A stretch of 64,000 nt of DNA from Blepharisma stoltei. Lineage: Eukaryota; Ciliophora; Heterotrichea; Heterotrichida; Blepharismidae. Each line of letters opens with the position of its first letter. The first letter of the stretch is position 1. A program made the position numbers and the translations under genes. Under the pieces are notes generated by a model. It was not told the origin of the DNA, did no database searches, and was given only the letters and a program-made list of their open reading frames with translations. The stretch spans positions 992,001-1,056,000 of the forward strand of contig CAJZBQ010000002.1 in assembly GCA_914767885.1 (NCBI GenBank). The letters run 5' to 3'. Below are positions 23,175-34,365 of this stretch, one piece after another.

Positions 23175-24255
23175 TATAAGCCATGCTTGGGAAGTGTTGA
23201 AATTAGTATGTCATCAAAATATAAAAAAATATTTAGTTGTATATATTTTTAATCGAAAATTTATTGATTTTTATTTTATCATTGATATGACTTATTTACT
23301 AGAAAATAATACTCCAGCATAATTGCAGCGTTTTGGAAAATGGTTTTTCATGCTGTCTGGATATTTATGAGATATTGAAATTTAACTTTAAAAAGCAAGG
23401 GTCACTGGGAAAGAAAAAGTTCCAACTCCCTTTTAAATTGGAGCAAAAATCCTGTTATATAAAAAATGTTTTATATGTTTTTAAAAACAAAAAATATAAA
23501 TTCAACGCAATATTTATAATTTTAATTTATTATATGAAAAATTAATTGAATCAGTCGGTGTAAAAACTTTAAATAATCTACTTTTTTTTTTTAATAAATT
23601 AGGTCAAAAAACTAATTTTATTAATAATTTCACCGGAAAATTTTTTATTGTTGAAATTTAAAAGGGTTAAATTCCCAAAAAAATTATATATTTTATTCCA
23701 ATTTACGAGGAGGTAGGCCGATTTATTACAGTAATTGCAGTATATTAATCAATCAGTAAATTTTCTCAACTCGCTCCCCTCCGTGAGCGAACAAAAAGTA
23801 TCTCGTTCGCTCACAGAGGGGGGTTAATTTTATTTTTAAAAAAAAAATTATACATAAATTTTATAGAAAAAATTTTTAAATTGGAAAGCAAATATTAATT
23901 TAATTTGTAAAAATTTATGTTTTAGAGCGCAATTTGTTTAAAATTAAACAGAATTAGCTAGAGATTTCATTATAATAATTATCATTTATATATCAAAATT
24001 TTTTTTCCATAAAAAATTTTTCTATTAAAAAATTTTTGTTCGTTAACGGAGGGTGGGATTTCGGGCAAAAAATAGCGATTTTACTAATGTTTTTGTTCAT
24101 TCACGGAGGGGGAAATAAGAGCAAATTACATAGGAAGCTCTAATAAGTCGGCATATTTTATAAATTGAAAATGAATTATATATGCAGCTTCTTTCATAAT
24201 TTAATCAGAATGTTAATCTAGATATATAAATTACTCTTAATTGAGCTTAATTGCA
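23175..24255. repeat. intergenic block with two degenerate MITEs (families C and A)
   Basis: A family C-like remnant lies at about 23427-23720 (cttttaaattggagcaaa at the left, attccaatttacgagg at the right). A family A element lies at about 23765-24118 with recognisable direct and inverted motif pairs, but the left TA is lost. The same spacer at 31.5-32.1 kb has the C remnant and not the A element. No gene was seen. Confidence 0.6.
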
Positions 24256-24667
24256 TTACTTAAATAAAGATGAGACTGAGTTAGCAATTTCTGTTAAAGC
24301 TGCTATTATGCAATTTGTTTCATTTCTGTTTTTCATTTGTTTTTCATTATTCAGCTCATATCTAGCCTTATTAATATCATACCCAATTTCATTCATAATG
24401 TTATAATCTGGGTTTACAGCTAAAAGTTTTCTTACTGCTTCGAATATCTCTTCCTTTGCTGATTGAACTCTTCTATCGCAATCTTTACTCTCCAATATGT
24501 ACTTGGATTCTTCTTCTGATAATTTCTTGGATTTTTGGTCGAGATTTCGTATTTCTCTTTCATTTCCATTGATACGTTTGTGATTTCTTTTTCTACTTTT
24601 ATGGGCTTTTTCATATCATGAAAATGGGAAGTATAGTCGCAATTACAAACCTTGCATCTTGCATCCC

Positions 24668-25150
24668 TCATACAATCGAATTATATTGCATTAATTAAAG
24701 ATTAGGGCTCTTCTTCCTTTTATATCTCATCTTAGATAAGTCTTAGTAGAAGACTCGTTCTGCTGCTAGCGAACCTCTCTGGGTATGTTAGCATTTCCAC
24801 CAGAGATAGCTATCCTCAGCTTTCGGCCTTGCTCTTAATGCTGTCTCGGAGGGCTTGGAGTAAGCAGGTTTGGGATTTGACGGCTGCTGCTTGAGTGATT
24901 AGAGTTTCAGGAAAAAAACACCCCAAAATTATACCTTCGTCGTCGGCACTAGTGGTCTCTAGGGGTAAAAAAGCCTTTTTACATAAAGTCTTCATTTCCG
25001 GATGAGCGAGGCAAACCCAACCAGAACAAAAATGCCCCCAGTACCCGTAGTCTCCGTTTTCTGCTTAGTTGGCTTCAGGCAGCAAGGCTCCCAAACTCGA
25101 AGCAGGTCCGTGAAGAACGGGTCGGTGACGTTGCTATTTTATTTGTGTCG
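24668..25150 (-). mobile_element. GC-rich SINE-like insertion in GTPase copy A
   Basis: The minus strand starts CAAATAAAATAGCAACGTCACCGACCCG, truncated here to its key part AAAATAGCAACGTCACC, matching the start of the 19.8-kb copy. It separates FTGCACI from RDARCKVCNC, which are contiguous in copy B. A short imperfect duplication around atacaa(t/g)cg flanks it. There is no recognisable protein. Confidence 0.65.
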
Positions 25151-26089
25151 TATACAAGCGCAACCAGTAAATATATTCGCGTTTGTATTTGTAGTATATT
25201 GTAGAGCACAATGTTCGTGACATAAGGTATTGCACCTGGAACAAAGCGTATTATGGTAGGATGTTTCAACAGTTTCTGTCTGCCAAACTTTTCTTTTAAT
25301 TGTATAGTTCATGTTCACTTTAGCTTCAGCATCCAATGATTCTCTCTCAATGCTTATTTCTGAAATTTTGTCTTGTATGGCTATTCAGTTTTTCAAGTTA
25401 TTCTTTGCATAATTATAACCTTTTAATGCATTATTAATTTCCTCTTTCATGATGCGGAAATCTCTTGTATCGACCTCACTATATTGTGAGAGATCTTTTA
25501 TTAGCCCTTCAATTACATCCATTGACAATTCCCATTTCAAATCCAACAATTTTTTTTCGGTTTTGGTCATTTGAGAAATATCTTCTAGCTTTATAGTGTC
25601 TGTTGATACTGAAAATCTTAAATATAAGAGTTGCTACTCTTTTTTAATAAAAACTAGATTAGATTTAATTGCCTCTAACATATCTAGTGCAGAGTTGTAT
25701 ACGTTGAAAGCACTATTATCCATCTTATAAGACTCTTTAATTATCAGTGGGATGCATGCTTTGTTAAATGTAGCAGTTTCAGCTGAATTTGTTAGTACAA
25801 GTGCGATATTTCCTCTTACTGATAGAGGTAGAGAATTTTTTAATCTTTCTAATGCATTTTTAACACTCACGTCAAGTTTAGCGGAGCTCCCATTTTGAAC
25901 TATTATAATGGCATTTATTACTTTTGTCGTGCTAAAGGTATAGAGAATTTTCAAAATATTTATATCCTCGTTTATAGTAAGTAGCATTTAGGCTTATAAA
26001 AAACAGTTTTTAGTCGCTATCAAATAATGGGTTGCGATTGCTAGTTTTAGTTGGTATATTGTCTTGATCTGGCCCACTTGTATCACTTA

Positions 26090-28344
26090 ATCCTGTCTAA
26101 AAATAATTAATTAACTATTCTTATAGTCCTTGATGGGGTCCCTTATTTTTGCAAGTAACCAGTAGCCAGTATTTAGTTTCAAGAGCCAGAAAATCTGACT
26201 CTTGAGAATCACCCTTATGGGCGAATTTTAATAAGATGAAATATCTATCCTAGGTCTTCCTTCATGCTGCTGAGCCTTGCCCAATTCAGTCCGCCCTTGC
26301 CCTACGAACTTTGAAAAATTACACCAAGCATAGCAATTTATTCCGGCTAGAGTCTGCTTCCCAATCGATTGGTCTCTTCCACTTAAGGTTCTTTGGCCGT
26401 TAAAGAGCTCTTAAAAATGTCAAGCCTGACTCCTAAAGAGGTTCACTAAAGTTACTCATAGAGATCTCCACCCAATGTGGCACCTATTCCGTAAGTGAGA
26501 TCTCTCGAAGCAGTCCTTATTGCCAAGAGCTGGTCAATCCTTTGTAACTTGCTGAAGATATATTCCATTTTATGTACCGACCCCAAGGTCGGTTTTATGC
26601 CTAGGCTCTCCTCTGGGCCTGCCCAAAGTACCTATCAAGCTTTGCTTGAATCAGCGGTTTTGGGTCGGTCTGCTCCTCAAGTTTCTCTACAGGTCTTTGT
26701 GCCAGCACCACTTCCTAGAACCTTAACCGCTCTGTCCGCCGGGAGGGCAATATCGCATCTTGCTTGACCATCTCCTCGAGAACTTCAAGGAACTCATATT
26801 TGTATAATGCGATATCCAATAGCCTAAAGCCCAGGAGTGGCGGGTGTATTTCATTTATATGCTCAGCGAGTTTCTGTCTCACGTCTCTGTACCGTGTGCA
26901 CGCCTCGATTATATGGGCTTCGTCGTCAATTACCCCACAAATGGTTGTTTGTCAGTCTCCGCATATGAATGTTAGCAGTTCAGGAGTTAAAGCCAACTCT
27001 GTACCTGTGTATTGCCCTAAGGATGTGTCAGCTCTCTGTATTTATGCGAATATATAACGGTCTTTTCATCTCCATATTGCCTTGCTGCAGATAGGCGCAT
27101 AGCTTGGCTGCCTTCTTTTCCTCCGATATGAACCCAAGTTGTTGGTATACTCTGTAGTCCTGATCTTGCTCTGGACCTCTGACCTCAATTGCTTGTCGTC
27201 GCTGCTCCTTTGATTGCAAAGGCAATCCTCAATAGAATAGCCCCTTAGCTGATCCAAATACCTAATTTGCCAGTCAAGACTTTCTTCAACGTTAAGGAGC
27301 ATTAGGGCTTTGGTAAGTCAGTTGTTGCTTCTTTGGCATCTCAGTCTAAAATTAAGGGTCCTTACTGCGATTCTCCCACATATGGATATCCATCTCAGCT
27401 CTATCAAAGCTGCCTCATTAGCTGTGCCATTTGGGGCTTCTAGGAGCCACCTGGCTATTCTTCTCTGGATCCTTTCCATGCGATCCCATTTGGACTTCGA
27501 CATGCTTGGCATGTTTTCTGAGCCACATTCCTTTGCATAAACACTAACGGTAGTGAGGCAGGCTTTCAGGATAGTTGCCTTCCTTTCAATAGAAACATCT
27601 CTTAAGGAGGCAAGCATGTCAAACTGAGCCATGCAGCTTGCCCTAGTCTTTGCAGTCGAGCTATTGAGTCCTCCAGTGCCATTCCTTCTTGTCTGGACGA
27701 TGTAGCCGAGATATCTAAAGTTCTTACTTGTCTTAAGAGGCACTTCGTTAATAACCAGAGCCTGTCTCCTCGAAGAGTCAGGCATATGCATGGTTTCTGA
27801 ATTGTTCGGGTTTATCGCCACTGAGAACTTCTCCGCTCATCCGTCACATATATCCAGCATTCTCTGTAGCTCCTGGCACGTCGGTGCTAATAAAGCAATG
27901 TCATGTGCGAATAATAGTTTCCTACCTTAGCCTGGTCAAGTGGCGTCTCCAACGTCACCCCAAACCCTGCGTCTTTAATGTCCTTGACAAGCTCGTTAGG
28001 AATAAAATTGAAGCATATCGGTGATGAACTACCTCCCTGTCTGACACCCCTTACTTATCGAGATAGGCCGTGTATGCTCGCCATTGATGATGAATGCACT
28101 TGTTTCTGCGGTGTGCATGACCTTAAGCATAGCGACTGTCTCCAGGCTAATGCCCCTTGACAGCATAATATTTAGCAGGTCTGATCTTCTCACTGAGTCG
28201 AAGGCTTTCCTTAGGTCCAAGAAGGCGCAATGTAGCTGCTTTCCATACTTCCTGTGTCAGTCTATTATGGTTTGGAGTTTGAAAAATCTACGGCCAGGTT
28301 GAAGGGTGTAAAACTTTCCAAATATTTCTTAGAATATCCCCATA
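26090..28344 (-). mobile_element. IES at the G3 motif of GTPase copy A, carrying a LINE
   Basis: Copy C of the gene reads CTAGGATTAAGTG without interruption at this point; copies A and B have extra DNA between GGATTA and the next GGATTAAGTG. In copy B the insert is 306 bp; in copy A a LINE fragment enlarges it to about 2255 bp. TA is present in the repeated GGATTA. Excision restores DTPGLSDTSGPDQD, the G3 motif and switch region. Confidence 0.75.
26190..28285 (-). mobile_element. 5'-truncated non-LTR retrotransposon (LINE) fragment
   Basis: The minus strand encodes reverse-transcriptase motifs in several frames: FLDLRKAFDSVRRSDLL, GCQTGR (expected GxxQG), FAHDIALLAPT (normally FADD or YADD), and NFRYLGYIV, followed by a conserved LINE C-terminal region including CGDWQTTICG...HIIEACTRYRDVRQ, a CCHC-like zinc motif, and a stop at 26632-26634. 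TGA is Trp in CDGW and CGDW, so the element uses the host code. Frameshifts and the FAHD change mean it is inactive. About 440 bp of likely 3' untranslated sequence follow. The 5' half of the RT and any endonuclease domain are missing. Ends are approximate, set by comparison with GTPase copy B. Confidence 0.8.
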
Positions 28345-29116
28345 ATCCTGGAGTATCTATAAAAATATACTTGTAGTTGTCTTTCCTATTTAAAAATTCA
28401 TAATATGAACAATTTTCAGTTTTACTCAAATAGCTTTCTGTATTTCTTTCAGAATGATTAAATCCATTTTCTGTTACCAATTTGTAATTCTCTGTAGGTA
28501 TAACTATTTTCTTATTCTCTAGAGTGCCATCTCTGAAGTAATTCGCTAAGTAATTGATGAAAGTTGATTTACCATGGCCTGTATGGCCAATCAAAACACA
28601 AACAAATGTTTTTTGTGTTTCTTGACACATTTTCGATTCTACATTTATCTTATGTGGACATTTTAATTGAATAAATGTGAATTGTAATTAATTTTTATAG
28701 AATCGTAAATTATGATTTTATATAGTGAAATTTTTATTTTTAAATTTGTCTAGCAAAATATTAGGATTTTTACGCACATAAGCTTTATTTTTTATAGAAG
28801 ATAAATAAAATTTCTTAAATACTGGAAAAATCTAGCTAGACTGAAGGGGTTTTAGCCAAATGTGGGCATAAGCCGCTGTTAAGTCCTTATAAATATTCGG
28901 TGAGGCTGTTTACTATTTTGTGCACTTCGCTGCTGACAGTGTCGATTTTGGCGATAGTTTTTTGTTCAGAGTGTAAGGAATAGTTAGATCATACACTTGC
29001 GTGCTATAGCTCTGCGGGGAGTGCTATTTTTATATTAATAATGCTTTGGATAGTGTCAAATATTAACCCTGGATATTTGTTTAAGCTTAAAGGGGATAAA
29101 CTTTCAGTCACTTTTA

Positions 29117-29199
29117 TATTTAATTACAGCAAATAAATAATTAATAGCATTTTTACCATTAATAATTAGTAATTAGATGTATTTTCAATAATAGGTATA
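29117..29199 (+). other. IES, 83 bp, inside a 15-nt intron of the DHHC copy
   Basis: The intron begins GTCACTTTTA and ends CCTAG. Removing this TA-bounded segment leaves GTCACTTTTACCTAG, 15 nt. The equivalent IES in the intact gene is 85 bp. Confidence 0.68.
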
Positions 29200-29337
29200 C
29201 CTAGAACCTGTATCAAGATCACAATTATAATGAAATTTGTCCTGATTATATAATATTAAGGCCGCCAAGATCTAGACATTACCACTATTGTGAGAGATGT
29301 GTGTCAAAATTCGACCATCATTGCCAATGGGTAAATA

Positions 29338-29423
29338 TAGTTAGATAGGATGACTGGAACGGGGCTTTTTTGGCTTGCCGGCAAGCCAAAAAAGCCCCGT
29401 TCCAGTCATCCTATCTAGCTATA
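29338..29423. other. perfectly palindromic IES, 86 bp
   Basis: The segment is an inverted repeat with arms of about 42 bp, only one mismatched pair, and no loop (centre cttgcc/ggcaag). It sits between tandem TATA sequences. The intact gene at 15.36 kb reads gtaaataattgtattgg without it, so the insertion is exact to the base and interrupts the codons of WVNNCIG. Confidence 0.88.
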
Positions 29424-30038
29424 ATTGTATTGGCTCAAGGTAAATTTTATATAGAAATCTTGGATGGTTTTATGGGTTTATATGGTCGTTGTGAATTTCT
29501 GACTTTTTATTGCTATATATATGCAGTCATGCTTTTGTTTTTGGAAGTAAACAGGGAGATGAGATTGAAAAGTTACCTTATTTTGAGTCAAATTTTATAG
29601 CGGGGCTATTTGGGGCTCTTGGACTTTTAGGAATTTTTCCTATTAGTTATTTTGGTGCAGGATATATAAGCACTTTTTCAGATTTTTCTCTAAAAATTAT
29701 GCTTTCTTATTAATTAAAATTTTAGATTATTTTTAAATAAAAAAAGTCTCAGTTATTTAGTGTTAACTCAAACAAAAAATTTTTGCGTTAATAAAACTAC
29801 AAGCGAGCAGTTTTCTAACAGATAAAACAAATAAAAATAAAAATTGCTGGTTATCAAATTTCTATTTAATGTGCTGCAATGAAGGAGAAGGAAGCTATAA
29901 GCATAGAGCAAAATCTTTTTCAAGTACAAATTCCAAAGCAAGTGTCTATCAAATGATGTTGGAAGAATCCACATAAATTTATTAAATGCTAAAATTGTTT
30001 AATAGCTTAAAAGCTTAGCTATTAATGAATACTTATAG

Positions 30039-31488
30039 TTAGGATCTTCTATTACGGGTCTGTAATTTCAATATAAAAAATGCAATCAGCCTGACACAAG
30101 TGCTTAAGACAATAATCCCAACAATTCCTTGCCATTGTTGATCAGACCATCCTAAGTCTCCTATTAGGTCACAATCTGTATCACAATCTTTTTCCCAATC
30201 GGTATATTCATTGACAGTATATCCTTGAAAAACCCATTTAAAAGGCTAAATAAATGTTACAGTAATATAAGTAATCCATCTCCAACTGATAGGAATTGAG
30301 TTTATCTTTACATTTTCTCCTCCAAATGCTTGCAAAGGAAATAGAACAATTGTACTAAAGGCATGAGCTGCTTCTACAGTCGAAAATAAAAACCCAGTGA
30401 TATAGCCAAAGCCCATGCCGCATTGTAGTGCCATGACATAAATGCAGTTAGTAATCGGCTGGATTTATTTGTCTTGGACATTTATATCCGAACTCTGCGA
30501 AATATTTTCTTGATTTGTCGCATAATAAACTACGTTTTCTTCAGAAAGGAGCAGTAATTTATCAAATTTTTAAAAGACATTGGAGCTTGGTATGGATTGT
30601 GGAAATAATTGTTTTAACTTTAGCGGCTTGCTTTAATAGTAAATCGATAACAATTCCTGCATTATAACTGTCTAGACCCGAAGTCGGTTCGTCTAGCATA
30701 ATAATGCAAGGATCAGACATGAGTTCGATTCCTATTGAAACTCTCTTCTTTTTCTCCACCAAAAACTCCTTTGATTATTGCGTTACCTATCAGATTATCA
30801 GAAATCCCTGCAATGTTGAGGTCATTAAGGATTTTTTCTACCTTTGCATGTCTTTCTTTATCTGTTCCAGGGCATCTTAGCTTATTCCTCCAAGTAATAA
30901 ATAGAACAGCTTACTGAATCTGCATTTTTATTATTTTTGAAGATAAAAATTATTTATAATTGTGATGTTTTTTTAAAAAAAATGACAATATAAATTTCTA
31001 TTAATAATAAAAATAATGTTTTCTTGCTAATAAGAGTTAGCATAAAACATTAGGCAATCTCTTGGAGTCAATGCAGGCAGTAAAACATCATCTTGGGTTA
31101 CATAGGCTGCGTACTTACTTGTATTAAATTCTTTGGCATCTTTACCATTTGCGGTGATTTTTCCTGTCATTTCTGCTTTATTTCCACGTTTTACTCGATT
31201 TCCCAAGATGTTCAATAATGTAGTTTTGCCTGAGCCAGATGCACCCATAATAGCCAAAAACTCTCCAGGATTTGCATATCCAGAGATGCTTTTTAAGATA
31301 TGCAGAGTTTTGCCTTTAGTGGACGCATAATAATTTACATCATCCCATGAAAGCTGTACATAGCGATGAAGTTGGTTATCAGTTTGCAAGCAAATTTTCT
31401 CATATTTTTCACTATTTTGGCTCTCGGAAATGTAAAATTCTCTTGGGCTTTCTTCACTTTCTTTAGGAGAAATAGTATTCTCTATCAT
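30039..31488 (-). pseudogene. ABCG half-transporter copy 3, deleted and frameshifted
   Basis: The N-terminal ATPase part is clear (GASGSGKTTLLNILG, SKYAAYVTQDDVLL), but an extra base at GGEKKKRVSIG shifts the frame, the H-loop region is damaged (STIHTKLQC), and about 900 bp of the membrane domain are deleted, joining sequence near 30450 directly to the region that encodes NPADYY in other copies. The C-terminal part with its 15-nt intron (30246-30260) remains. A TA-bounded 155-bp IES lies at 30883-31037. Confidence 0.82.
30883..31037 (-). other. IES, 155 bp, in ABCG copy 3
   Basis: The edges are TATTCCTCC... and ...AAGAGTTA. Deletion with one TA kept restores YAKLRCPG, as in copy 2, which has no insert here. 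Confidence 0.7.
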
Positions 31489-32127
31489 TATAAGCCATGC
31501 TTGAGAAGTGTTGAAATTATTATGTCATCAAAATATAAAAAAAATATTTAGTTGTATATATTTTTAATCGGAAATCTAGTGATTTTTATTTTATCATTGA
31601 TATGACTTATTTACTAGAAAAATAACACTCTCACATAATTACAGCGTTTTGGATATGGCTGTCTGACTATTTATAAGAGCTAGAATTTTAATTTTAAGAT
31701 GACTGAGAAAGAAAAAGTTCTAACTCCTTTTGATTATGGAATTTTAATTTATCTTATGAAAAATTAATAGTATCAGTTTAAAATCTTTAAAATAATGCAC
31801 AGCTTTTTTCAATTAATCAGGTCAGAACTAATTTTATGAATATTAATATTTCTATCAAAAATTTTCCTACAAAAATTTCGCTCCAATTAAATTGGGTCAA
31901 GTCCCAAAAAAATATATTTGTTCCAATTTAAAAGGGGGTAAGTTCGATTCATTGCAGCACTTGCAGTATATTAATGAGTCAGAAAATTTCCGAAGAGCAA
32001 ATTAAATAGGAAACTCTAATAAACCGGCATATTTAGTTCGAAAATGAACTATATATGCAGACTCTTTCATAATTTAATCAGAATGTTAACCAAGACATAT
32101 AAACTACTTTTAATTGAGCTTAATTGA
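31489..32127. repeat. spacer with a family C-like IES remnant (31721-31938)
   Basis: The flanking spacer is homologous to the one at 23.2-24.2 kb. The remnant starts taactccttttg and ends ttccaatttaaaagggggta, with TA at both edges. No coding sequence was seen. Confidence 0.55.
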
Positions 32128-34014
32128 TTACTTAAATAATGATGAGATTGAGTGAGCAATTTCTGTTAAAGCCTTTATTATGCTATTTTTTTCAGTTCTG
32201 ATTTTCATATCTTTCTCATTATCTAGCTCATGTTGGTTCTTTTTAATATCATATTCAATTTCATTCAAAATGTTATAATCTGGGTTGACAACTAAAAGTC
32301 TTTTTACTGATTCAGTTATCTTTTGCTGTGCTGATTTAACTTTATTATTGCAATCCTCACTCTCCAATATGCACTTGGATTCTTCTTTTGATTTTATCTC
32401 GTAATTTTTGGTCGAAACCTCATATTTCTCTTTCATACCAGCTAATACGCTTGTGATTTCTTTTTCCACTCTTACAGGCTTCTTTTTATCGTGAAAATGG
32501 ACAGTATAGTCGCAACTACAAACATTGCATTTTACATCATCCATACAAGCGCAGCCAGTAAATATATTCGCGTTTGTGTTTATAGTATATTGCAGACCGC
32601 ACCGCTCGTGGCATAAGGTATTGCACCTGGAGCAAAGTGTATTGTGATAGGATGTTTCTACAGTTTCTGTCTGCCAAACTTTACTTTTAATTGTATAGTT
32701 CTTGTTAATTTCAGCCGTAGCATCCAATAATTTTCTCTCAATGCTTATACCTGTAATTTTGTCTTGTAGCGCTATTCAGTTTTTCAAATTAATTTTTGCA
32801 TCATTATAACCTTTCAATGCATTATTAATTTCATCTCTCATAGTGACGAAATCTTTTGTGCCGACTTCTTTATATTGTGAGAGATCTTTTATTAGCTCTT
32901 CAATTACTTCCATTGACAGTGCCCATTTTGATGTCAAAATTGCTTTTTTGGATAACCTCATTCCAGAGATATCTTCTAGCTTTACGTTGAAAGAACTATT
33001 ATCCATCATATAAGACTTTTGAATATCCAGTGGGATGCATTCTTCTTTAAATGTAACAGCTTCAGCTGAGTTTGTAAGTATAAGTCCAATATTTTGTCTT
33101 GCTGATAGAGGTAGAGAATTTCTTAATCTTACTAATGCATTTTCAACACTCAAGTCAAGCCTTGCGGAACTCCCATTTTGAACTATTATGATGGCATTTA
33201 TTTTAGTTGTCTTGCCCAAGAATTTGAGAATTTTCTGAATATTTATATTGTCTTGATCTGGCCCACTTGTATCACTTAATCCTGTCTAAAAATAATTAAT
33301 TAACTTTCTTACAGTCCTTGATTGAGGTTTCTTATTTTTACAGGAAGCCAGCACTACTGCAATGATAGATCTTCTGCAGGTACAATCTTATAAAGCTAGT
33401 TATTTGCCTAATTCAAAAATAATTTTCCTAATGATTTTGTATCTCTTTGAAAGAAAGAGATAAAATGGTTTTTCGACCTCTAATGATTGATGCTCAAGGC
33501 TCCTTAGAAGATAAATTATTGCACAATCTACGGCCAGGTCAAAAGGTCTAAAACTTTCCAAATATTTCTTAGAAAAGCTCCATAATCCTGGAGTATCAAT
33601 AAAAGTATAATTGCAGTTGTCTTTCGTATTACGAAATTCATAAGATGAGCAATCATCAGTCTGACTCAAATAGCTTTTTGCATTTCGTTCAGAATGAGTT
33701 TGTCCTTTTTGTGTTAATTTATAATACTCTGTAGGTATAACTACTTTCTTATTTTCTAAAGTGCCTCCTCCGAAGTAATTCGCTAAGTAATTGATGAAAG
33801 TTGATTTACCATGGCCCGTATGACCAACCAAAACACAAATAAATGATTTTGATTCTTTAGGCAGCTCTTTAGATTCTTCAAAAGTCTTTTTTGTTTCTTC
33901 GACGCATTTCTGATCATTTATAAAGCTTCCAGTTGGTGCATTAAACTCAGGATTGTCACTTTGCGTTTGATTTATCATCTCGTCTCTCTTTATTAATTGC
34001 TCAGAACTCTCCAT
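32128..34014 (-). CDS. AIG1-like GTPase with Cys/His-rich C-terminal domain, copy B
   Basis: The protein has a P-loop VGHTGHGKSTFINYL near residue 65, G3 FIDTPGLSDTSGPDQDN, the strand NAIIIVQNGSSARLD, a LTNSAE G4-like motif, then a helical region (WALSMEVIEELIKDLSQY) and a tail with paired cysteines and histidines (CSRCNTLCHERC, CNVCSCDYTVHFHD). This resembles AIG1/GIMAP-type GTPases of animals, plants and protists, some of which act in immune or membrane responses; the role here is unknown. A 306-bp IES (33279-33584) splits G3. After removal the gene has 527 codons including TAA, 526 aa, with TGA as Trp at NLKNWIALQ. It is the only intact copy of three. Confidence 0.78.
33279..33584 (-). other. 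IES, 306 bp, splitting the GTPase G3 motif
   Basis: Copy C is the empty site (CTAGGATTAAGTG). The insert begins TATGGAGC and ends TTTTTAGACAGGAT, and the repeated GGATTA contains the TA. The unspliced frame continues for about 60 codons into the insert before a stop, so an alternative short GTPase fragment could be made only if the IES were kept. Confidence 0.8.
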
Positions 34015-34365
34015 ATTTTTATAATAATGGTGGTTGTAAGTTAATTATTTGGACATTTTATTTAATAAATCGGGATTTCATTAATTTTGTAGAATCATAA
34101 AAGGGATTTTTAAGTACATAGGCTTTATTGTTCTGAGAAGATAAATAAAATTTCTTAAAGACTGAAAAATCAAGCTAGATTGAATTTAAATAAAATATTG
34201 ATAGAAGCGTAATTAATTATTCTTATATATTTAAAAAATATTAATTTAAAATTTATGTCTCTATAAGAATTGGGTAATTTCAATTCCTATTTCATATAAT
34301 AAAAGAGGAGTAAACATGCATATCTTTACTAAATTAAAAGAACAATTTATTTCTAATAAAGACGG

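Larger units (their letters stand above)
24256..28630 (-). pseudogene. AIG1-like GTPase copy A, disrupted by LINE and SINE-like insertions
   Basis: The first part reads CVLIGHTGHGKSTFINYL (P-loop) and FIDTPGL (G3), then is split by a 2255-bp IES-like segment (26090-28344) that contains a LINE. It resumes with NAIIIVQNGSSAKLD and ALVLTNSAE, then a Cys/His tail CSRCNTLCHEHC and CKVCNCDYTSHFH, itself split by a SINE-like element at about 24668-25150. A frameshift near 24490 separates the last segment ending SSLFK. Compared with copy B the start is also shortened to MCQETQKTF. The frameshift suggests a pseudogene, though both insertions might be removed as IESs. Confidence 0.72.
28836..29972 (+). 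pseudogene. truncated second copy of the DHHC gene
   Basis: The copy begins at the end of the ankyrin region ([16 protein letters not shown]) and continues through the DHHC core [13 protein letters not shown], the FIWSLW region and the polar tail, so the ankyrin repeats and start codon are missing. The first membrane region, the 15-nt introns and the IES at 29117-29199 are recognisable, but the last membrane segment is shortened to a frame ending KIMLSY and the tail has lost bases. It is followed by ABCG copy 3 in the same arrangement as at 16 kb, so a DHHC-ABCG block was duplicated and then decayed. Confidence 0.78.
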
